Positions 15,624 to 24,884 of a stretch of 64,000 nt of DNA are shown here, piece by piece. Positions within the stretch are counted from its first letter, which is position 1. Each line of letters begins with the position of its first letter. Location: NCBI GenBank assembly GCA_965198715.1, contig CBDAPV010000001.1, forward strand, positions 620,001 through 684,000, in the 5' to 3' direction. The position numbers and the translations under genes are program-made. The notes beneath the pieces were generated by a model, which made no database searches, was not told the DNA's origin, and saw only the letters and a list, made by a program, of their open reading frames with translations. Source of the DNA: RH-AL1 sp965198715 (lineage in GTDB: Bacteria; Pseudomonadota; Alphaproteobacteria; Rhizobiales; Beijerinckiaceae).

Positions 15624-16480
15624 TGGCCGCGCTGCGCTTCACGACCACGCGGCTGAGCGGGCTGCGCGCCGCCGGGCGGCTGCAAGAGCTGCAGCATGCC
15701 ACGCTGGCGCCGTTCCTCGAACGCGAGCTCGGCGCCAATTACGGGCGGCTGTTCGCCGACTTCGAGCCGGAGTCCTCCGACGTGCGGGCTTGGTACACCG
15801 ATGCCGCCGCACCACCGCGCCAGGTCACGGCCCTGCCTGAGAACGAGGCCGAGGCGCTGCGCCAGCGCGTCGCCGACATGATCGGGCGGATCGGCGAGTT
15901 CACCGCGCGCATCGCCGGCGAGAGCACCCAGAAGGCCAATCTCGCGCGCATCCTCACCGCGGCGACGACCTTCCCGATCGAGGACATCTGGGCCGACGGC
16001 GCCCAGCCGATCATCGTCAACTGGGGCTTCCATCGGCACGACGTCGAGGCCGGCGTGCCGCGGGCGATCCGCGACCGCATTCGCCTGCCGGCCGATCCAC
16101 GCATCGCGCCTGCCGCGGCAGCCACCGGCGTTGCCGCCGCTGTCCTGCCGGCGGACAGCGCGCCGGCTCGCAAGCCGGCATGGCGCCGCTGGTTCGTCCT
16201 TCCCGCGATCCTATGGCTCGCCTTCTCGGTGCTCGTAGCTGCGAGCTACGACCGGCTGCTGCCGGCCTGCGGCATCGTCGGGCCGCTCGGCCTGGCGCGG
16301 CTCGAGGCCTGCCCGCTCCCGGGCGATGTCGCTGCGATTTTCATCGAGGGCGCGGAGCTGCAGGCGATGGTCGACGCGGCCGAGCTTGAGACGACGCGCC
16401 GGCGCGGGCAATGCCCGATGCCGCATCGAGCCGGCCTGACCCATTCCGGCGGCATCCTCGTCGTTAACCGCGACCGCTGA
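15623..16480 (+). CDS. Single-pass membrane protein sharing the protease's N-terminal domain
   Basis: A 285-residue protein. Residues about 1-150 resemble the cytosolic domain of the upstream protease (ANYGRLFADFEPESSDVRAWY; GAQPIIVNWGFH against GQPVIRSWG). A membrane segment follows at about 190-210 (FVLPAILWLAFSVLVAASY), then a short periplasmic tail (LACSPL-like, then HSGGILVVNRDR). No catalytic motif is seen. Its place immediately before srfB is where srfA lies in enterobacterial srfABC operons, but I cannot show homology to SrfA. Likely a structural or adaptor component. Confidence 0.7.
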   Translation: MAALRFTTTRLSGLRAAGRLQELQHATLAPFLERELGANYGRLFADFEPESSDVRAWYTDAAAPPRQVTALPENEAEALRQRVADMIGRIGEFTARIAGESTQKANLARILTAATTFPIEDIWADGAQPIIVNWGFHRHDVEAGVPRAIRDRIRLPADPRIAPAAAATGVAAAVLPADSAPARKPAWRRWFVLPAILWLAFSVLVAASYDRLLPACGIVGPLGLARLEACPLPGDVAAIFIEGAELQAMVDAAELETTRRRGQCPMPHRAGLTHSGGILVVNRDR

Positions 16481-16495
16481 AGGAAGCACCCGACA

Positions 16496-19400
16496 ATGGA
16501 CCGCTCCGGCCGCAAGCCGATCACCCTCGCGCCTCACAGTGGCGTGCAGTTCCTGTCCTACAGCTTCGATCTCGAATCCGGCCCGCGGGCCGCGCGCACC
16601 TTCATCGAGAGGCCGTTGCCGGAGGAGAAGGCGCCCGACGGGACCGTGCCTTTGCAGCTGCTGCCCGGCTACAACGAGGTCGACCCCGACGAGGAGCCGC
16701 CGCACACGCTGCAAGCGGGAGACGACGAATATGACGTCTCCAACGGCAAGGCGCTCGAGGCCTTCCTCGATCGCTGGGTGCCGATGCCGTTCTTCGCGGT
16801 GCTGCCCGGCCGCACCACCGACGGCCTGCCCAAGCTCGACAAGGGCCCGAGCAATTGGGTGCGCGCCCGGCTCATGACCGCCGATAAGGCCGAGACCGGC
16901 GCCACGCATCGGCTCGTGCTCGCCTTCGACACCCAGCTCGTCGAAGGCAGCGACGCTGGTGCCTATGAGGCGCCGCGTCGCGCCGACGCGCTGAACGAGC
17001 GCGAGTTCGTGATGGCGACTCGCTTCGACAACCTCGGCTGGTTCTTCTCCGACGAGCGGGTCAGCGAAGGCTCGCTCCAGGTCAGCGACTACCAGGAATG
17101 GCTGCTTGCCTGGCTGCGCGAGTGCTTCCACGATTTCAAGAAACGGCAGCGGCCCGGCCGCGCTTTCCGCGAGGAGGATCTCGAGCACCGCTTCGAGCAC
17201 ATCGCCCGCTACATCGCCTTCCTTCACATCGTCGAGCGCTGGATCGATCCCGGCGTCGTCAAGCTGATCGACACGGTATCAGAGGACCCGTTTGCCAAGC
17301 CGGTCTTGGTCGACCTGGTGCTCGACATCGGCAACTCGCGCTCCTGCGGCATCCTTATCGAAACCTTCGCCGGCGACGGCGCCACCGATCTCGGCAACTC
17401 GATGGTGCTGCAGCTTCGTGATCTCACCATTCCCGATCGTACCTATTCCGAGCCGTTCGAGAGCCATGTCGAGCTGGCGCAGGCCGACTTCGGGCCGGAG
17501 CGCCTCTCGCGGCGTTCGGGACGCCTCAAGGCGTTCCTCTGGCCAAGCTTGGTGCGCATCGGGCAGGAAGCGGCGCGCTTCCGCGAGCTGGCCGAGGGCA
17601 CCGAGAAGACCTCGGGTATGTCCTCCCCCAAACGATATCTGTGGGATACGAGCCCGGTTGCCCAGCCCTGGAGCTTCCAGCCGCACGATTACGATGACCC
17701 CGACGTGCCGCCTCTGATACAGCGCTCGGTCGCCCGCTACATGAACCCTCGCGGTGACGTGCTTTCGGAGATCGAGCGCGAGAAGGGCCTCTACCGCAGC
17801 CTCGTTTCGAAGAGCGAGGTTGGCGACCTCACCGGCATGCTAAGCCAGCTAACCTTCTCGCGCTCGTCGTTCTTCACGCTGATGGTCGGCGAGATTGTCG
17901 TGCAGGCGTTGTCGATGATAAACAACTACCAGGTCCGCCAGACCCGCGCCTTCACCGACGCGCCGCGCCGGCTCAATCGTCTGATCCTCACCCTTCCCTC
18001 GGCGATGCCGGTGCGCGAGCAGCGCATCATGCGCAGCCGCGTCCACGCCGCGCTGTCGCTGGTGTGGGACCTGATGGGCTGGAGCAAGGTGAAGAGCTCG
18101 ATTCTTCGCCCGCCCGAGCTGATCGTGCGCTGGGACGAGGCGAGCTGCGTGCAATTTGTCTACATCTACACCGAGATTGTGCGGAAGTTCGGCGGCGATG
18201 TCGTCGGCTTCCTCGATCTCGCCGGCCGTCGGCGACCCTTCGCCGAAGCCGGCGAGGCACCTGACGATCCCACCCCGCGGCCCTCGTTGCGCCTCGCCAG
18301 CATCGACATCGGCGGCGGCACCACCGACCTCATGGTGACGACCTATTACGAGGAGGCCGGTCGAGCCATCGTGCCGGTGCAGACCTTCCGCGAGAGCTTC
18401 CGCATCGCCGGCGACGACGTGCTGAAGGCGGTTATCGAGCAGGTCGTGCTGCCCTGTGTCGAGCGTCACCTCACGGCTTGCGGCGTGGCCGCGCCGCGCG
18501 ACTTCCTCAACAATCGCTTTGGCGGCAACCGCGCCAACATGTCGGAACAGGACAAGCACCTGCGCCAGCAGTTCGTGCTGTCCGTGCTGCGGCCGCTCGG
18601 CATCGACCTGCTGCACGCCTTTGAGGCTGCCGACAGCGGCGCCGAGGAGAGCGTCGAGACGCTGACCATCGGAACCTTGATCGCGCGCGGCAGCATCGCT
18701 CCTGCCTCGGCACGGATCGAGGCCTACGTCGCCGACGAGGCGAACCGGCTGGCGACGCAGGCCTTCGCTGTGCGCGATGTGCCTATTGACTACGACTTCC
18801 GCCGCATCCGCGCGGCGGTGACCTCGGTGCTCGACGAGATCTTCTCCAATATCGCTGAGGTGCTGGAGCATTTCGATTGCGACGTGGTGCTGCTAGCCGG
18901 CCGCCCATCTCGCCTGCCCGCCACCGTCGACCTGCTGGTCAACAAGCTCGCCGTGGCGCCCGACCGCATCGTGCCGATGCACGAGTACCGCGTCGGCGCC
19001 TGGTACCCGTTCAAGACGCGCGACAACGTCCGCATCTCCGACCCCAAGACCGCCACGGTGGTCGGCGGCATGCTCTGCGCGCTGGCGGAGCGACAGATTG
19101 TCAACCTGACGATCTTCACCGATCGCCTGAGCCTGCGCTCGACCGCCCGCCACCTCGGCGTGATGGAGCGCAGCGGCAAGATCCTGGGCGAGAACGTGCT
19201 GTTCTCGTCGGCAGGCCATAGCGTCAAAGAGGGCGAGGCGGAGGTGATCTACCACGCGCCGATGCGCATCGGGTACCGCCAGCTGCCGCACCGCCGCTGG
19301 ACCGCGACGCCGCTCTACAAGATGTCGCTCGGCCCGGGCCGCGCCGGCATCAAGCTGCCGATTACGGTGACGCTGCAACGCGGCGCCCCCGATGAGGATG

Positions 19401-19579
19401 TCGACTTCGAGGAGGCAGACAAGTTCCACGAGGGCGAGGCGCGCAAGGAGGAGCTGAAGATCGTCGACGCGCAGGACCGCGACGGTGCCTCGGTGGCGAG
19501 ATCGATGCAGCTCAGCCTCGACACTATGGCCGCCGACGACGGCTATTGGCTCGACACCGGCATCCTGACAATCAACTGA
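16496..19579 (+). CDS. srfB: SrfB homologue, actin/Hsp70-fold ATPase-like protein
   Basis: A 1027-residue cytosolic protein. Three ASKHA nucleotide-binding motifs are visible: phosphate-1 VLDIGNSRSCGILIETF (about 271-288), phosphate-2 LASIDIGGGTTDLMVTTYY (about 601-619) and the adenosine loop VVLLAGRPSRLPATV (about 798-812). Length and motif order match the SrfB virulence-factor family, first noted as SsrB-regulated factors in Salmonella. ATG 16496 follows GAAGGA at a proper distance. The biochemical role of SrfB is not established; ATP-driven assembly or chaperone-like action is inferred from the fold. Confidence 0.9.
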   Translation: MDRSGRKPITLAPHSGVQFLSYSFDLESGPRAARTFIERPLPEEKAPDGTVPLQLLPGYNEVDPDEEPPHTLQAGDDEYDVSNGKALEAFLDRWVPMPFFAVLPGRTTDGLPKLDKGPSNWVRARLMTADKAETGATHRLVLAFDTQLVEGSDAGAYEAPRRADALNEREFVMATRFDNLGWFFSDERVSEGSLQVSDYQEWLLAWLRECFHDFKKRQRPGRAFREEDLEHRFEHIARYIAFLHIVERWIDPGVVKLIDTVSEDPFAKPVLVDLVLDIGNSRSCGILIETFAGDGATDLGNSMVLQLRDLTIPDRTYSEPFESHVELAQADFGPERLSRRSGRLKAFLWPSLVRIGQEAARFRELAEGTEKTSGMSSPKRYLWDTSPVAQPWSFQPHDYDDPDVPPLIQRSVARYMNPRGDVLSEIEREKGLYRSLVSKSEVGDLTGMLSQLTFSRSSFFTLMVGEIVVQALSMINNYQVRQTRAFTDAPRRLNRLILTLPSAMPVREQRIMRSRVHAALSLVWDLMGWSKVKSSILRPPELIVRWDEASCVQFVYIYTEIVRKFGGDVVGFLDLAGRRRPFAEAGEAPDDPTPRPSLRLASIDIGGGTTDLMVTTYYEEAGRAIVPVQTFRESFRIAGDDVLKAVIEQVVLPCVERHLTACGVAAPRDFLNNRFGGNRANMSEQDKHLRQQFVLSVLRPLGIDLLHAFEAADSGAEESVETLTIGTLIARGSIAPASARIEAYVADEANRLATQAFAVRDVPIDYDFRRIRAAVTSVLDEIFSNIAEVLEHFDCDVVLLAGRPSRLPATVDLLVNKLAVAPDRIVPMHEYRVGAWYPFKTRDNVRISDPKTATVVGGMLCALAERQIVNLTIFTDRLSLRSTARHLGVMERSGKILGENVLFSSAGHSVKEGEAEVIYHAPMRIGYRQLPHRRWTATPLYKMSLGPGRAGIKLPITVTLQRGAPDEDVDFEEADKFHEGEARKEELKIVDAQDRDGASVARSMQLSLDTMAADDGYWLDTGILTIN

Positions 19580-19593
19580 GGGGCGAGACGAGG

Positions 19594-22233
19594 ATGGACG
19601 CGCCGGCGGCAGTGGGACGGCCAATAACGGAACGGCAGATGGCAGGAAGCGCCGCGGCAACGCGGGTTGCGGCGGAGTGCGGCACCACGGCCGAGGCAGC
19701 GCGCGACGCGCTTGCCTGGATTGCCGATGGGCGCAACGCCGCCAAGGTCGCGCAAGACCGCGGCACGATGGAGCGCAAGCTGCGACGCGTCGCCGTCGAG
19801 GCCGAGCGCCTGGGACGCTCGGCGCTACGTCCGACCTGCGTTGGCGTGTTCGGCCCCAGCCAGGCCGGCAAGTCCTACCTGATCTCGATCCTGGCGCGGC
19901 GCGGCGGAGCGCCGCTGATCGCCGCCTTCGACGGCGACCGGCCGGAGATCGACTTCATCGAGGACATCAACCCGATGGGCGGCGACGAATCCACCGGCGT
20001 CGTCACCCGCTTCACCATCCATCGCGCGCCCTCGCCGGCTGGCTTCCCGGTATGCCTGAAGCTGCTCAGCCAGACCGATGTCGCCAAGATCCTGGTGAAC
20101 TCCTACTTTCAAGACGGCGATCAGGAGTACGAGAGCGTGCTCGATGCCGCCGCCATCGAGGCCATGCTGGTCAAGGCCGAAGCCGCCGCCAAGCCTGCTG
20201 CTATCGACACGCTCGCCGAGGCCGACATCTGGGATCTGCAGGAATATCTGCAGCGCAACGCCGGCGGCGCCGCCACCGCGTCCGGCATCGAGCCATTCTG
20301 GTCACGCCTCGCCGCCGTGGCGCCGCGGCTCGACCTGCCGGCCCGCGCCGAGCTGCTTTCGATCCTGTGGGGCCGCCACGCCACCTACACCCGCATCTAC
20401 CTGCGCCTGGTGCAGGCGTTGGCCCGCCTCGGCTTCGCCGCCGACGCCTTCGTGCGCACCGAAGCCCTGGTGCCCTCGCGCGAGAGCGTCATCAACGTCA
20501 ACGCGCTTGCCGGCATCCACGACGACGGCGCGCGCACGCTGGAGGTGGCGACCTCGGGTGGCGCCACGGCGAGCCTGCCGCGCCCGCTCGTCACCGCGCT
20601 GGTGGCGGAGTTGCGCATCGTCTGCCGCGACACGCCGCAGCCGTTCTTCGAGCACACCGACCTGCTCGATTTCCCTGGCTATCGCACGCGCTTCAAGAAG
20701 GACCTGACCAAGTACTTCCGCGAGGCGGCGGATACCGCCTCCAAGGACGTGTTCTTGCGAGGCAAGGTCGACTATCTCTTCCAACGCTACACCAGCGAGC
20801 TCGAGCTCACGACCATGGTGCTGTGCGTGCCCGACTCGGTCATGGAGGTCGCCAGCCTGCCCAAGGCGATCGAGACCTGGGTCGGCCTGACCCATGGTAC
20901 GACGCCGGCGAAGCGGCTCGGCAAGCCCAACCTGCTGTTCTTCGCCCTCACTAAGTTCGATCGCACGCTCGAGCTCAAGGCCGGCGATCGCAAGGAGATG
21001 TTCCCCGAAAAGCTGGGCATCCGCTTCGCCGCCTCGCTCAGCCCATTCAGCAAGGTCGAGCCCTCGTGGGTGCGGCAATGGTGGCCGCAGCAGCCGTTCC
21101 GCAACCTGTTCCTGATCCGCAATCCAACGGTGCAGTTCCGCGGCGTCATCGAATATGACGGCAAGCACGAGGTGCGCGTCGTGCCCGGCGAGGAGGTGCG
21201 CCTGGCCGAGCTGCGCGAGGCTTTTGTGTCGCTGCCAGCGGCAGGCGACCATTTCGCCGAGTCCGGCGCGTCGTGGGACGCGCTGATGGCTCTCGACGAC
21301 GGCGGCGCCGGGCGGCTGGCCGCGGCGCTGGCCCAGGTCTGCGTCGCCGACCTCAAGCTGGGCCAAGTGGCGGCGCGGCTTTCAGAGATCCGCCAGGATG
21401 TCGTTGATACGTTGGCGCGCTACCACGTTAGCGACGATTTCGCGAAGCGTCGGGCCGAGCGCCTGGCCTTCGTCGACGACGTGCTCTTCACCGACCTCAA
21501 CGAATGCGCGGAGCGCGCGCGTTTCGGCAGCGCGCTCCGTGGCCTGATGATCGACGCCTCCGACCTCTACGCCGCCCTAGCGGAAACGCTGAACCGCCCT
21601 GACGGCGAACCAGCAGAGGTCGAGGCCCCCAAGCGCGCCGGGCCGTTCGGCGCGCGCAAGACGGCGACGCCCGCCGAGCCGCGGCTCGATCGCTGGTCGC
21701 GCCTCGCCGACGCCGCGCTGGCGCGCTGGGCCAGCTTTCTGCAGATGCGGGCGGAGGACTCCGTGTTCGCGCGCCGCGTGGGCATCGGCGCGGCGACCCT
21801 GCGTGAGATGACCGCCGAGATCGGAGCGGCCGCGCGCCGCCTGGCGCTGTCCGAACGCGTGGCGCAGGAGCTGCGGCTTCGGGCGGCGCCCAACGAGCAG
21901 AACGAGGCGATCGCGCGCAAGGCGGCGCTGGTCGCCGAGCGGCTGATCAATCGCTTTGTCTCCGAGCTCGATTTCGACCGCGTGCCGCCGGCGGCGCAGC
22001 TCGAGCGCTTCCGCGACGACCTCGACGAGCCGGTGTTCGCCACCCGCCCGGTGGTGTTTGACGCCGCCGGCATCGGCGCCGAGCCGCCGGACTTCACCTC
22101 GAGCTTTATGGAGCAGTGGGGCCGCGCCTTCCGCACCACCGTGTCGCATAACGCCGTCGCCAAGACCGGATCGCTTGAGGAGGCTGCGCAGAACGCCAAG
22201 CTCGGCCAGATCCTCGACACTCTGGCAGCCTGA
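19594..22233 (+). CDS. srfC: SrfC homologue, GTPase-like protein
   Basis: An 879-residue protein from ATG 19594 (MDAPAAVGRPITERQ), chosen because a GACGAGG ribosome-binding site precedes it; a longer frame from 19546 would overlap srfB. P-loop motifs fit a GTPase: G1 GVFGPSQAGKSYLISI (about 84-99), G3 DLLDFPGYRTRFKK (about 355) and G4 FFALTKFDRTLEL (about 450). The second half is helical and Arg/Ala-rich. This is the SrfC 'putative virulence factor' family, nearly always next to SrfB. A dynamin- or TRAFAC-like mechanical role is possible but unproven. Confidence 0.88.
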   Translation: MDAPAAVGRPITERQMAGSAAATRVAAECGTTAEAARDALAWIADGRNAAKVAQDRGTMERKLRRVAVEAERLGRSALRPTCVGVFGPSQAGKSYLISILARRGGAPLIAAFDGDRPEIDFIEDINPMGGDESTGVVTRFTIHRAPSPAGFPVCLKLLSQTDVAKILVNSYFQDGDQEYESVLDAAAIEAMLVKAEAAAKPAAIDTLAEADIWDLQEYLQRNAGGAATASGIEPFWSRLAAVAPRLDLPARAELLSILWGRHATYTRIYLRLVQALARLGFAADAFVRTEALVPSRESVINVNALAGIHDDGARTLEVATSGGATASLPRPLVTALVAELRIVCRDTPQPFFEHTDLLDFPGYRTRFKKDLTKYFREAADTASKDVFLRGKVDYLFQRYTSELELTTMVLCVPDSVMEVASLPKAIETWVGLTHGTTPAKRLGKPNLLFFALTKFDRTLELKAGDRKEMFPEKLGIRFAASLSPFSKVEPSWVRQWWPQQPFRNLFLIRNPTVQFRGVIEYDGKHEVRVVPGEEVRLAELREAFVSLPAAGDHFAESGASWDALMALDDGGAGRLAAALAQVCVADLKLGQVAARLSEIRQDVVDTLARYHVSDDFAKRRAERLAFVDDVLFTDLNECAERARFGSALRGLMIDASDLYAALAETLNRPDGEPAEVEAPKRAGPFGARKTATPAEPRLDRWSRLADAALARWASFLQMRAEDSVFARRVGIGAATLREMTAEIGAAARRLALSERVAQELRLRAAPNEQNEAIARKAALVAERLINRFVSELDFDRVPPAAQLERFRDDLDEPVFATRPVVFDAAGIGAEPPDFTSSFMEQWGRAFRTTVSHNAVAKTGSLEEAAQNAKLGQILDTLAA

Positions 22234-22234
22234 G

Positions 22235-23119
22235 GTGGCGCTGTCCCGCACTGCGGACAGGTTACGCACGCTGCGGGTGGGGCTATGGCTGCTGTTTGCA
22301 GCGCTGGTGATCGCGGGCGGCGACCTCGTTCTGCGCGCCTGCGGCACTTGGTCGGTGCTCGGCTACGTCCGCAACTATTGTCCGATGCCGCCCAACCGGA
22401 GCTTCGCACGTGACGTTGCGGAAGGCGCGAGCCTGCGCCGTCAGGTGCATGTCGCGGAGCTCAGGCTGGCCGAGCAGCCGCTGTGCCCGGCGGAAGCTCC
22501 TGCCGCGCCTCCTGCGCCGGCCGCTCCCGTGGCGCCCGAGCCGGTGCCGCCGCCGCCCGAGCAACCGGTGGCGCCGGAGCCTAGCGCGGAATCGAAGGCG
22601 ATCGACGAGCGGGTCGAGCAGCGCGGTGGCAAGAAGGGCCAACTGCAGTTCACCCTCGCTTGGAACACGCTCGACGACCTCGACCTCAATGTCACCTGTC
22701 CCGGTGGCCACATCAGCAGCGCACAGGCTGAGCGTGGCCCCGGCATCTGCGGAGACGGGGTCAAGGACATCGACGCCAATCGCAATCTCGTCGAGAACGT
22801 CTCCTCGACCCCTGTCGAGAACGTGGTCTGGCCTTCGGACTATCCGGACGGCACGTATCGGCTCGAAGTCATCGAGTACAAAGCCACGATCAAGAACGGC
22901 GCCGGCAACACGGTGCCTTTCACGCTGCGCATTCGGCTCGGCGACGAAGAGCGCGAATGCCATGGCGAGGTGACCCAACTGGCGCAGGACGAGATGGTCG
23001 AGCGCAACGGCACGACGCCGAGCGGCACTGCGCAACTGCTCACGTGGCATACCGGCGAGCCGCTGCCGCAATGCGACTTCACCGAGGAAACGACCGTGCG
23101 CGGCCATGGGTCTAAATGA
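22235..23119 (+). CDS. Membrane-anchored YfaP/DUF2135-like protein
   Basis: GTG 22235 lies one base after the srfC stop, so coupling is likely. The 294-residue product has an N-terminal membrane segment (residues about 12-32, LRVGLWLLFAALVIAGGDLV), a Pro/Ala-rich periplasmic linker and a beta domain (about 135-255) with the YfaP/DUF2135 pattern: LAWNTLDDLDLNVTCPGGHI, then DIDANRN, P-x-E-N-V-V-W and YPDGTYRLEVIEYK. This immunoglobulin-like fold is usually extracytoplasmic and mediates binding. Its stop overlaps the next start (ATGA). Confidence 0.75.
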   Translation: MALSRTADRLRTLRVGLWLLFAALVIAGGDLVLRACGTWSVLGYVRNYCPMPPNRSFARDVAEGASLRRQVHVAELRLAEQPLCPAEAPAAPPAPAAPVAPEPVPPPPEQPVAPEPSAESKAIDERVEQRGGKKGQLQFTLAWNTLDDLDLNVTCPGGHISSAQAERGPGICGDGVKDIDANRNLVENVSSTPVENVVWPSDYPDGTYRLEVIEYKATIKNGAGNTVPFTLRIRLGDEERECHGEVTQLAQDEMVERNGTTPSGTAQLLTWHTGEPLPQCDFTEETTVRGHGSK

Positions 23120-24813
23120 GCGTGGCTGGGACCGAACCGACTCTCGTCGACGATCGCGAGCATGTCGGCCACGCCATCTTGCGGCTCGCCGAAGCGCGCG
23201 AGGCGGAGCTCGCCGTGGCGCTGCGCTTCGCCGATGCGACCTTCCTCGGTGCGGACGGACGTCGCGGACGCGGCCGCCACTTGTTTGCCGCCGAGGCCAT
23301 TGATCCACTGCCCACCCTAGAGTTCCGGCTCGGCCCCGACGTCACGGCGCATGTGCGCGAAGCCGAGGTCGTAACCCTGATCGAGACCGACGGCATCGTG
23401 CTTGGAACTTTCGTCTGGGACGACATCCGGGTGCCGCCGCTCGCGGGCGCCGGCGCGCGACTCGGTACCGGCGGGGGCGGCAAGCCGGCTCGCCCGGGTG
23501 CCGCTGCGCCAATGTTCGCCGCGCGAGCCGCTGGTCCTGTGCCGGCGACAGAGGTTCCGACCCCGGCGACTGCGGTCGGAACCGCGCCGAACGCGATGGA
23601 GGCGCGGGGCCGTAGAGGCCGCGTCGCGGCGCTGCTCGTAATTCCGCTGCTCGCGCTCTTGCTAGCCTCGGCCGCCGTGCTCGCCGGTCTCGTCGGCTGG
23701 CATCTGGAGCCGGCCGAAGTCGCCTTTGTCGGGCCATCCGGCGGTGCCTTCGCTCCAGATGAACGGAAGGTTCGCCTCGTACTGGCCTGGTACGCCAGAC
23801 CCTTCGTAAGGAACGCACCCGTCCCGGTCGGCTCCGCGCCCGACTGGATCGCGCTCCCCCGGCAGGACCGTGTGGCCGACGGCTGGACTTTGGTGGTCGC
23901 ACCGGCCGAGCCGGCGCGCGGCCTTCTGCTGGGTGCGCACGAAGCGCGCCTCCCGCTCGCCTTTCCCCTGCGCACCGTCACCGATGCCTTGGCCGTGTCG
24001 CTTCGCATTGTGCCGGCGAAGCCGGCGGCGACCGCGCCCGTCATGCCGTCCGAAGCCGTTGCTACGCCGGCTGCGAAAGCACCGGTTTCCTCGATCGATG
24101 ACGCTACATGCGACCGGCTCGCCGGCAACCGCTTCGATGGCGATCGTCCCGCGACAGCAGGCTTCACCGACGAGATTTTTACTCTGTCGCAGGCCGACCT
24201 TGACGCCGGTCTTACCGCCTGCGACCCGAACCCCGCTCGCGACGGCGCCGACCGGCGCCTCGCGGTGCAGCGCGGACGCCTGCTCGCGCATCTCGCTTTG
24301 ATCCGCCTCGCGGCCAAAGACATTCCCGGCGCGACGAGCGCGATGGACGCTGCGGTGGTGCTGTGGCGCCACGGTGACAAGATGGGTTCGGCCTATGCCG
24401 CCAACCTGCTTGGCGCCTATTATGGCGGCACCTTCAATCGTCCGAGCCACGCCTTCGTCACGCCCGACGACAGTGCCGCAGATGCGCTTTGGAAGAAGGC
24501 GACGGAGGCCGGCAACATCGTCGCCGAGCGCAATTACGCGGCGCAGCTTCTCGCTGGCAAAGGTGTCGCGGCCGATCCCGTCCATGCGGTTGCCCTTTTG
24601 CGCGATGCCGCCTCCAAAGGCGATCTCCACGCCTCGGGCGTCCTCGGCGTGGCGCTCTACACCGGCACGCCATCCGGCGTAGCTCCCGACAGAGCAGCGG
24701 GATGGCCGCTCGTCGTTGCGGCGCAATGCGTCGACCCTGGCGCCGCCGCGCTTGTGGAGCGGGTCGTCGCCGGCGGAACGCAGCCGGCATCTGCCCGCCG
24801 CGACTGCCGTTGA
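23116..24813 (+). CDS. Single-pass membrane protein with Sel1-like repeats
   Basis: A 565-residue protein. An N-terminal cytosolic domain of about 110 residues ends in GIVLGTFVWDDIRVPPL and resembles the start of the next gene's product. A Pro/Ala linker and a membrane segment at about 170-194 (VAALLVIPLLALLLASAAVL) follow. The periplasmic part contains Sel1-type repeats near residues 440-530 (GSAYAANLLGAYYGG, GNIVAERNYAAQLLAGKGVA, GDLHASGVLGVALYTG). Sel1 repeats usually form protein-binding solenoids. The ATGA overlap with the previous gene supports one operon. Probably a scaffold linking cytosol and periplasm. Confidence 0.75.
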   Translation: MSVAGTEPTLVDDREHVGHAILRLAEAREAELAVALRFADATFLGADGRRGRGRHLFAAEAIDPLPTLEFRLGPDVTAHVREAEVVTLIETDGIVLGTFVWDDIRVPPLAGAGARLGTGGGGKPARPGAAAPMFAARAAGPVPATEVPTPATAVGTAPNAMEARGRRGRVAALLVIPLLALLLASAAVLAGLVGWHLEPAEVAFVGPSGGAFAPDERKVRLVLAWYARPFVRNAPVPVGSAPDWIALPRQDRVADGWTLVVAPAEPARGLLLGAHEARLPLAFPLRTVTDALAVSLRIVPAKPAATAPVMPSEAVATPAAKAPVSSIDDATCDRLAGNRFDGDRPATAGFTDEIFTLSQADLDAGLTACDPNPARDGADRRLAVQRGRLLAHLALIRLAAKDIPGATSAMDAAVVLWRHGDKMGSAYAANLLGAYYGGTFNRPSHAFVTPDDSAADALWKKATEAGNIVAERNYAAQLLAGKGVAADPVHAVALLRDAASKGDLHASGVLGVALYTGTPSGVAPDRAAGWPLVVAAQCVDPGAAALVERVVAGGTQPASARRDCR

Positions 24814-24884
24814 GGTACGGCGAACACAGCCGGCGAGACCGTTAAGGCCGCGACCGCTTTACAGTAGCGCTATAGTGACCATCC

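Noticed and set aside
15623..16480. Assignment of this gene as srfA
   Set aside because: Position before srfB fits, but the sequence shows no recognisable SrfA similarity; its N-terminus instead resembles the neighbouring protease.
16211..21366. Several minus-strand open frames of 250-350 aa opposite srfB and srfC
   Set aside because: The plus-strand genes carry complete nucleotide-binding motifs; the antisense frames are codon-bias shadows without starts or domains.
22283..23308. Minus-strand open frame of 341 aa opposite the YfaP-like gene
   Set aside because: Arg-rich shadow composition; the plus-strand frame has a membrane segment, a domain pattern and coupled start and stop.
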